Positions 58,702 through 64,000 of a stretch of 64,000 bases of DNA are shown piece after piece. The notes beneath the pieces are model-generated. The model was not told the origin of the DNA. It worked only from the letters and a program-made list of their open reading frames with translations, and searched no databases. The first letter of the stretch is position 1; the number at the start of each line of letters is the position of its first letter. Origin of the DNA: UBA10161 sp964581105. Lineage in GTDB: Archaea; Micrarchaeota; Micrarchaeia; Anstonellales; Anstonellaceae. Made by a program: the position numbers and the translations under genes. Location: positions 5,053 through 69,052 of the forward strand of contig CAZOMB010000003.1 in assembly GCA_964581105.1 (NCBI GenBank), given 5' to 3'.

Positions 58702-59945
58702 AATTCCTCAAGCTTTTTCTGTCCCATCCCTATTTTTCTCTCATTTTTGCCAAAGATTATTATTTTCCCAAACTCTCCGTCAAAGCCAGCAACTTTTTTC
58801 ACCCTTCCCTGCTCAACCCTTGCTATTGCCTCTGCTATTCTGCTGCCTGCTGCCTTTTCCAATTCTTTTGGCTTTGCATGGAGAACTGCAAACTCATTGC
58901 CAAAATGCTTTATCAGGGGAAAGTAAGCTTCAGTCACAGTTTTTGTTGCAGGCTTTTTGCCAAAAGCCTCCCCAAGTATCTCTTTTAATGGCACCAATGA
59001 CTCATATGGCACTGCTCCCTTTGGCACAAACCCCTCTTTTCTGTCTGCAAGCTTCTCAACCCTGTTCATTACCCCTACAGTGACTGGCTTTTTGCAAACA
59101 GGGCATATTCCTTTGTGCTTTTTTGTCTGCTCAGGCGAAAAGCTTATTTTGCAGTTCCTGTGCCCGTCATAATGGTATTTTCCCTCTTCTGGGTAAAACT
59201 CATAAGTGCAAATGAGCTTTTTCTTTTCCTTATGCTTGATTGCCTCATAAAGCCCATCATAAGTGGGCCTTTCCAAATTGAAAACATTTGCCTCCCTGCC
59301 TATTTTCTCAGGCGAATGCGCATCTGAGTTTGAAATTAATTGCAGCCTGTCCAAAGAAGAAAGCCTCCAGTTCATCCCTGGGTCGCTGGATAAGCCTGTT
59401 TCTATTGCATATATTTTTTTCTCATATTCTCCAAAGCACTCTTTTAGTGAATCAAAGCCAGACTTTGAGCCTAAAACACCAAACCAGGGCGTCCATGCAT
59501 GCGCAGGTATTACTAGGTTTTTGTCAGAAATTTCAAGCACAATCTCAGCAATCTCAATGCAGCTCATTCCTACAATTGGCCTGCCATCAGAGCCAAGGTT
59601 GCATTTTTTCCTCACAAGGGCGTCATTTATCTGCTTTGCTGTCTCAATCGACGGGCAAAGGACAACCAGATGAACCCTTCTTCCTCTTCCCCCTTGCGTA
59701 TAAATGCAGCTTATTTCAGCTGAAAGCACAAAATTAGTTCCATCATACTGCAAAAACCCAGAGTCAGACTCAATTGCCTTTGACTCAATTTCAGAAAGCC
59801 AGTCTGGGTGCGTAAAGTCGCCTGTTCCCAAAAGGTCAATTCCCTTTATTTTTGCCCATTTGCTCAAAGTCTCAAGCTCCATTCCCTTGCTTGTTGCTCT
59901 TGAGTACTTTGAGTGCATGTGCAAGTCTGCAACTAGCTTTGCCAT
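58698..59945 (-). CDS. Endonuclease Q (PHP-domain, DNA repair)
   Basis: 415 residues from MAKLVADLHMHSKYS. The PHP metal-binding motifs are DLHMHSKYS, GTGDFTH, VIPAHAWTPWFG, and SNSDAHSPEKIG. A Cys zinc site follows (NCKISFSPEQ ... CPVCKK) and then a C-terminal domain. Length and order match archaeal EndoQ, which nicks 5' of deaminated bases. Ends at the EndoQ-typical K-K-L-E-E-F, resembling a PCNA-binding tail. Confidence 0.9.
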   Translation of the reverse strand: MAKLVADLHMHSKYSRATSKGMELETLSKWAKIKGIDLLGTGDFTHPDWLSEIESKAIESDSGFLQYDGTNFVLSAEISCIYTQGGRGRRVHLVVLCPSIETAKQINDALVRKKCNLGSDGRPIVGMSCIEIAEIVLEISDKNLVIPAHAWTPWFGVLGSKSGFDSLKECFGEYEKKIYAIETGLSSDPGMNWRLSSLDRLQLISNSDAHSPEKIGREANVFNLERPTYDGLYEAIKHKEKKKLICTYEFYPEEGKYHYDGHRNCKISFSPEQTKKHKGICPVCKKPVTVGVMNRVEKLADRKEGFVPKGAVPYESLVPLKEILGEAFGKKPATKTVTEAYFPLIKHFGNEFAVLHAKPKELEKAAGSRIAEAIARVEQGRVKKVAGFDGEFGKIIIFGKNERKIGMGQKKLEEF

Positions 59946-60005
59946 TTTCCTCCCGCTCAAAATTCGCCCTTCAAGGTATTAAAACTTGCCTTTAACATAT
60001 TTGTT

Positions 60006-61094
60006 ATGAACATATTCAGCAAAGGCTCATCTGAAAACAGGATACTAAAAGACGAATCATTGCTTTTGCCTGATTTTGTGCCGCAAGAGCTTCCAGAAAG
60101 GGAAAAAGAGATAAAAGAGCTGGTATTTTGCCTCTCGCCAGCAGCAGAAAACCGCCAGCCAGAGCATGCATTGTTGTATGGCCCTCCTGGCACAGGCAAA
60201 ACCTCATGCGCCCGCTATGTGCTAAAGCAGCTGTCTGAATACTCGCAGAGGCCGCTGCCGATTTACATAAACTGCTGGGAAAAGCAGACCAGGTTTTCAA
60301 TTTTCAGCTATTTGGCATTGCAGCTTGGGGAGGCAATGCCAAGAAGGGGATTGGCAGCAGACGAGCTATTTTCCCGCATAGTTGAAATAGCAAAAAAAGA
60401 GGGAAAAATTCTGATAGTTGTTTTGGATGAGGTGGATAGATTGGAAGCACAGTCTGAAGGAGTGCAAGTGCTTTATGACCTTTGCAGGGCAGGAGAAGTT
60501 CATTCACTAAGGACAGGGGTAGTTGCAATCACAAATGACGAGGAGTTTCACACAAGGCTTGATTCACGCGTCCGCTCGTCCTTTGTCCAGCACACCCAAA
60601 AATTCTCTTCCTATTCGTCAGTGCAGCTAAAGCAAATACTCTCAAGAAGGGCAAAACCAGCCTTTTTCCCAGATGTACTTGACCAAGAAGTGATTCCCCT
60701 TTGCTCTGCAATTGCCCTGAAAAAAGGAGGCGACGCAAGAGTAGGGCTTTCGCTTCTTTTGTCAGCAGCAAAAGCAGCTGAAAGGCAAAACTCGCAAAAA
60801 GTGCTCATAAAGCATATCCGCCAAGTGCAGGGTCAGTCTGTTGAAGCATCAGCAGTAAAAGCACAAAGAAAGCTTGATGATTTGGATGAGCTTGACAGAA
60901 TGATAATACAGAATGTTAAAAAAGCAGGCAAAAAAGGCATTGAGTCTGGAAAGCTTTATTCCCTTCTTTCAAAATTCTCAAAGCAAAGGGCATTGAGAAA
61001 AAGGGTGGACAGGCTTGAAAAAACAGGGCTTTTAGCTGCAGATGAAATACAGCTCAAAAAAGGAAGAAGCAGAATGATTAGGCTGAAAGAGTAG
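60006..61094 (+). CDS. Orc1/Cdc6 replication initiator
   Basis: 362 residues. AAA+ motifs: Walker A YGPPGTGKTSCARYVL, Walker B LIVVLDEVDRLE, sensor 1 VAITNDEEF. The C-terminal winged helix is at about 295-360 (KAGKKGIESGKLYSLLSKF, then KTGLLAADEIQ). Binds origins and loads MCM. Origins commonly lie near this gene in archaea, but I see no convincing ORB repeats nearby. Overlaps the convergent hisS by 17 bases. Confidence 0.95.
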   Translation: MNIFSKGSSENRILKDESLLLPDFVPQELPEREKEIKELVFCLSPAAENRQPEHALLYGPPGTGKTSCARYVLKQLSEYSQRPLPIYINCWEKQTRFSIFSYLALQLGEAMPRRGLAADELFSRIVEIAKKEGKILIVVLDEVDRLEAQSEGVQVLYDLCRAGEVHSLRTGVVAITNDEEFHTRLDSRVRSSFVQHTQKFSSYSSVQLKQILSRRAKPAFFPDVLDQEVIPLCSAIALKKGGDARVGLSLLLSAAKAAERQNSQKVLIKHIRQVQGQSVEASAVKAQRKLDDLDELDRMIIQNVKKAGKKGIESGKLYSLLSKFSKQRALRKRVDRLEKTGLLAADEIQLKKGRSRMIRLKE

Positions 61095-62295
61095 CTATTG
61101 CTTCTTTTATAGAAACCAATTCTTCTTTTCCACTCTTCAAATTGCGCAGAGTAAGCTTGTTCTGTTTCTTTTCCCTTTCTCCTACTATTGCTGCGAATTT
61201 ACATGAGCTAGAGGCATAGTCAAGCTGCTTTTTCAAATTCCTTCCATTTAGATCAGTTTGTGCTGCAATGCCTTTTTCCCACAGCTTTCCTGCTATTTGC
61301 AAAGCATAGGCATAAAATTCTGGCTTTGCGCATGCAACAAATACTCCTGAAGGCTCAAGCTTTTTTCCCTTCATCAGAACAAGAAGCCTTTCAAGCCCTA
61401 ATGAAATTCCTGTTGCTGTGTCTTTTTGCCCATAAATAGAAAGAAGCTGGTCATATCTTCCTCCCCCTCCAACGCTTCCCATCTGCTTCCCAAGGGATAT
61501 TTCAAATATTGGGCCAGTGTAATAATCTAATCCTCTGACAAGCGAAAAATCAAGCTCAACTTTTATTGCCTTTGTATAATTTGGCAAAATTGAAAGTATT
61601 TCTTCAAGGTCTTTTGCAGCTTCAGGTGAATATGATTTGGCGGTTTTAATGTCTGCTTTTGAAATCTCTGAAAGCAGCTTTTTTGCATCTTCCTTTTTTG
61701 CCCCGAGCTTCACAAGCCCATCAATTGCAGCCTCATTTCCTATTTTTTCCCTTTTGTCAAGTATTCTAAGCACAGGAGTTTCTTTTCCTGGCAAAAGCCC
61801 CTTTGCAATTGCTGAGATTATCCTCCGGTCATTAAGCAGCACTTTTGCGCCTGAAAAGCCAAGAGCAGAAATTGCCTCGCAGGCACAGGCAATCAATTCA
61901 GCCTCTGCCCTCATTGTTGAACAGCCTATTATGTCTGCGTCTGCCTGAAAAAATTCCCTGAATCTTCCTTTTTGCGGCTCTTCCCTTCTCCAAACAGGGC
62001 CTATGCAATAGCGCTTCAATGGCTTTCTAAAAGTATTTGATGAAGCCACCCTTGCAAGAGGCACAGTCAAATCAAAGCGAAGTGCCAGCTTTCCATCATC
62101 TATCCTGTAAAGCTGGCCAGCTATCTCATCCCCGCATTTTTTCTCAAGAACATTAAGCGTTTCAAGGGCAGGCGAATCCATTGGCACAAAGCCGAATTTT
62201 TTGTAAACCTTTTTTATTTTGTCAATTGCCCATTCGCGAAGTTGCATTTCATCTGGCAAAAAGTCGCGCATTCCCTTTGGAGCACAATAGTCCAT
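61078..62295 (-). CDS. hisS: Histidyl-tRNA synthetase
   Basis: 405 residues. Class II motif 2 WRREEPQKGRFREFFQADAD, the His-specific LVRGLDYYTGPIFE, motif 3 GISLGLERLLVLM, and a C-terminal anticodon-binding domain (VFVACAKPEFYAYALQI; GRNLKKQLDYASSS). Starts MDYCAPKGMRDFLPDEMQLR. Charges the tRNA-His encoded at 30808. Confidence 0.96.
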   Translation of the reverse strand: MDYCAPKGMRDFLPDEMQLREWAIDKIKKVYKKFGFVPMDSPALETLNVLEKKCGDEIAGQLYRIDDGKLALRFDLTVPLARVASSNTFRKPLKRYCIGPVWRREEPQKGRFREFFQADADIIGCSTMRAEAELIACACEAISALGFSGAKVLLNDRRIISAIAKGLLPGKETPVLRILDKREKIGNEAAIDGLVKLGAKKEDAKKLLSEISKADIKTAKSYSPEAAKDLEEILSILPNYTKAIKVELDFSLVRGLDYYTGPIFEISLGKQMGSVGGGGRYDQLLSIYGQKDTATGISLGLERLLVLMKGKKLEPSGVFVACAKPEFYAYALQIAGKLWEKGIAAQTDLNGRNLKKQLDYASSSCKFAAIVGEREKKQNKLTLRNLKSGKEELVSIKEAIATLSA

Positions 62296-62299
62296 TTTT

Positions 62300-62614
62300 T
62301 CAGCCCTTTATGCTGGAGGTTATCCAATCCTTGAGAGTCTCCTTTGTGGCAGCACCTACCCTGTTTGCAATTATCTGCCCGTCCTTTATGAGAAGCAGGG
62401 TAGGAATGCTTGAAATCTGGTATTTTTCAGAAAGCTTTGGCTGCTCGTCAACATTGACCCTGCCTATTTTTACCTTTCCATCCATTTCCTGTGAAAGCGC
62501 GTCAAGCACAGGGGTGAGCATCCTGCAAGGCCCGCACCATGGAGCCCAAAAGTCAACGAGAGTCACGCCTGTTTTTGCCTCTTTTTCAAAGTTCTCTTCT
62601 GTGAGTGTCACCAT
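62300..62614 (-). CDS. Thioredoxin
   Basis: 104 residues from MVTLTEENFEKEAKTGVTLV. The active site is FWAPWCGPCRML, and the cis-Pro loop is ISSIPTLLLI. Standard cytoplasmic thioredoxin length. GTG-rich GAGGTGGC precedes the start. Located 4 bases upstream of hisS, so cotranscribed. Confidence 0.95.
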   Translation of the reverse strand: MVTLTEENFEKEAKTGVTLVDFWAPWCGPCRMLTPVLDALSQEMDGKVKIGRVNVDEQPKLSEKYQISSIPTLLLIKDGQIIANRVGAATKETLKDWITSSIKG

Positions 62615-62663
62615 GTCAGCCACCTCTTGCAATTACATTAAAGGCAAACTAATTAAACCCTTT

Positions 62664-63125
62664 TTACTCTTGGCCAAAGTAGCTCTTGAATTTCGGGGTT
62701 GTTGTAATTGCTTTGCTCCTGCCTGATTTTTTCTGTGAAACAAAGCCTTTTTCAGTAAGCTCAGAAACGTCCTTGTAAATTGTGCTTCCAAGCCTTTTGC
62801 AAAGCTGGGACTTTAGTATTCCCTCATTTTTCGAAATATAGGCAAGTGTTCGAAGGGAATGCTTTGAGATTTCTGCAGCCTGGGCAAAGTCTTTCACATA
62901 ATTTACATACTCTTGGCGTAATCTCATGTAATACTTGCCGCCTTCTTCTGCAACCTCAATTGAGCTTCCCCCCCTCTCATAAGCATCCTGCACTTCTTTT
63001 ACCTTTTGCGCAACAAAGCCTGGCGCTGCAACCTTTATCAGCTTGCCAAGCTCGCCCAAAGAAAGGGGCCTGCTGCTCATGAAAAGCGCAGCCTCTATTA
63101 TTTTTTCATGCTCTTCTGGACCCAT
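62664..63125 (-). CDS. scpB: Segregation and condensation protein B
   Basis: 153 residues from MGPEEHEKIIEAALFMSSRP. Two tandem winged helices: residues 1-75 (LSLGELGKLIKVAAPGFVAQ) and 85-150 (HSLRTLAYISKNEGILKSQL, STIYKDVSELTEKGFV). A dimer that joins ScpA and SMC in the condensin complex. It starts four bases after the scpA stop. Confidence 0.92.
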   Translation of the reverse strand: MGPEEHEKIIEAALFMSSRPLSLGELGKLIKVAAPGFVAQKVKEVQDAYERGGSSIEVAEEGGKYYMRLRQEYVNYVKDFAQAAEISKHSLRTLAYISKNEGILKSQLCKRLGSTIYKDVSELTEKGFVSQKKSGRSKAITTTPKFKSYFGQE

Positions 63126-63129
63126 AAAA

Positions 63130-63906
63130 TCACTTTTTCTTCTTCCTCTTCCCATTTTCCTCGCGCACCCTTATGAATATTTCGCCAAAGAACTTTTCCT
63201 GGAATATTGAAAGCTTGCTGTCCTGTACCAGGTGCAGCACTGGCACCAAGGTTCCAATTATCTCCTCAGCGCCCTTTTTCCTCAAAATGCTTGAAAACGT
63301 GGCAAGCCCCTCTGAGTCGCTCTCAGAAACGACCCTTTCATAAACTTCTGCCATCCTCTGCTCTATGTTAAACTCAGGAAGCTCTATGTTCAGTACTTGA
63401 GGTATCTCAATCCTTTTTGCCTTTTGCTCCCGCTTTTTCTGGTCGTCAAACACCCGCTCCATTGCCACAAGAAGCTCATCAATTGTGACCATCCTTTTTG
63501 GGGGTATCCTTGTTTTGAGCTCAAGAACAGGTATTACTGAAGGCTCCTCATCCTCCTCTACAAAGGTCTGCTCCTCAACCACTTGTTCCTCTTCCTCAAA
63601 TTTCAGTGCCTCTGACTTGAAGCGAAGCAGTATTGCAGCAGCAAGTATCAGGTTTGCAGGCACCCTTAAGTCAAGCATTTCCATTTTCCTTATCTTGTCA
63701 AGGTAGCCAGAAGTTATCTCAACTATGTCTATGTTCCAAGGATCAAGCCTTTTTGTTGCAACCAAATCAAGCAGCATTTCCCTCCAGGTTGCAAGCTCAA
63801 CTATCCTTTCAAGCTTCATGTCCTCATCAGATAGCTTTGAGCTGTCAATTCTCCTGCTGTCGCTGCCTATTTCCTCTTCCTCTGAACTGGCCGCTTGCGC
63901 CTTCAT
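63130..63906 (-). CDS. scpA: Segregation and condensation protein A (kleisin)
   Basis: 258 residues from MKAQAASSEEEEIGS. The N-terminal SMC-neck-binding helices include TKRLDPWNIDIVEITSGYLD and MEMLDLRVPANLILAAAILL; an acidic central linker (EEEEQVVEEQTFVEEDEEPS); and the C-terminal winged helix (ATFSSILRKKGAEEIIGTLV). The frame stays open upstream to the window edge, so a longer protein cannot be excluded. SMC would be expected nearby outside the window. Confidence 0.92.
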   Translation of the reverse strand: MKAQAASSEEEEIGSDSRRIDSSKLSDEDMKLERIVELATWREMLLDLVATKRLDPWNIDIVEITSGYLDKIRKMEMLDLRVPANLILAAAILLRFKSEALKFEEEEQVVEEQTFVEEDEEPSVIPVLELKTRIPPKRMVTIDELLVAMERVFDDQKKREQKAKRIEIPQVLNIELPEFNIEQRMAEVYERVVSESDSEGLATFSSILRKKGAEEIIGTLVPVLHLVQDSKLSIFQEKFFGEIFIRVREENGKRKKKK

Positions 63907-64000
63907 AAAATCATTTTCACACAACTTCCTTTTATTTGTAAGTCCGTGTGTCCCCTTAAAAACATTTCTCAAGATATAGGCACGGTAATCAATATGGCAG

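Noticed and set aside
60000..60010. Replication origin next to orc1/cdc6
   Set aside because: The flanking intergenic DNA is short and I could not find repeated ORB-like motifs or an A+T-rich unwinding element beyond normal promoter sequence.

Overview
The window looks like part of a small archaeal genome, most likely from a DPANN lineage (Micrarchaeota/Diapherotrites-like; the lineage is inferred). Archaeal markers seen directly are a single-domain histone, an LSm protein, archaeal DnaG primase, Orc1/Cdc6, RFC small subunit, aPelota, ABCE1, Cdc48 with a proteasome-docking C-terminus, standalone Bud32, EndoQ, Hjc, a Hef-type helicase, GTP-dependent dephospho-CoA kinase, Trm1, ribosomal protein L41e, archaeal RNase P RNA, a C/D box sRNA and BHB-type introns. 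Genes are tightly packed, with many 4-base overlaps and TATA-led, sometimes leaderless, starts.

Layout. 1-5.5 kb is a surface locus: paralogous secreted or class III signal peptide (pilin-like) proteins and a subtilisin-like protease. 5.6-8.9 kb is an operon of unrecognised membrane-anchored proteins with a duplicated promoter/leader. 8.9-16.6 kb holds a membrane-anchored HTH regulator, histone, Hef-like helicase, P-type cation ATPase, dephospho-CoA kinase, rpiA and an HTH-CBS regulator. 16.7-19.7 kb is RNA-rich: tRNA-Met with three introns, RNase P RNA, tRNA-Ala with two introns, and the Sm gene. 19.8-31 kb carries a tandem ThyX-like protein, VIT1-type transporter, Kbl-like enzyme, DUF2797, an intron-bearing tRNA-Val, DnaG, a CBS/Zn-ribbon protein, Hjc, a C/D sRNA, an MFS transporter and tRNA-His. 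31-36.4 kb is one strand-uniform cluster: DUF134 regulator, DUF5320, two NifX/NifB-like proteins, a methyltransferase, two ferredoxin-containing MinD ATPases and membrane proteins. 36-47 kb has ABCE1, Pelota, RfcS, IleRS and enolase, separated by lineage-specific coiled-coil/hydrophobic-hairpin proteins; the largest such protein (47.6-50.8 kb) is followed by intron-bearing tRNA-Asn and tRNA-Phe. 51-64 kb has Trm1, a degenerate EPSP-synthase homologue, L41e, DUF357, Bud32, an M50 protease, Cdc48, EndoQ, Orc1/Cdc6, HisRS, thioredoxin and ScpB/ScpA.

The most unusual result is intron content. rpl41e appears interrupted by a 30-nt bulge-helix-bulge intron with an in-frame stop; splicing it in silico restores a 37-residue L41e. 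Five of six tRNA genes carry introns, nine in total, in D-, anticodon- and T-loops. Two pairs of homologous introns occupy swapped positions in tRNA-Met and tRNA-Ala, and a related core is in the tRNA-Val D-loop, which suggests intron transposition between tRNA genes.
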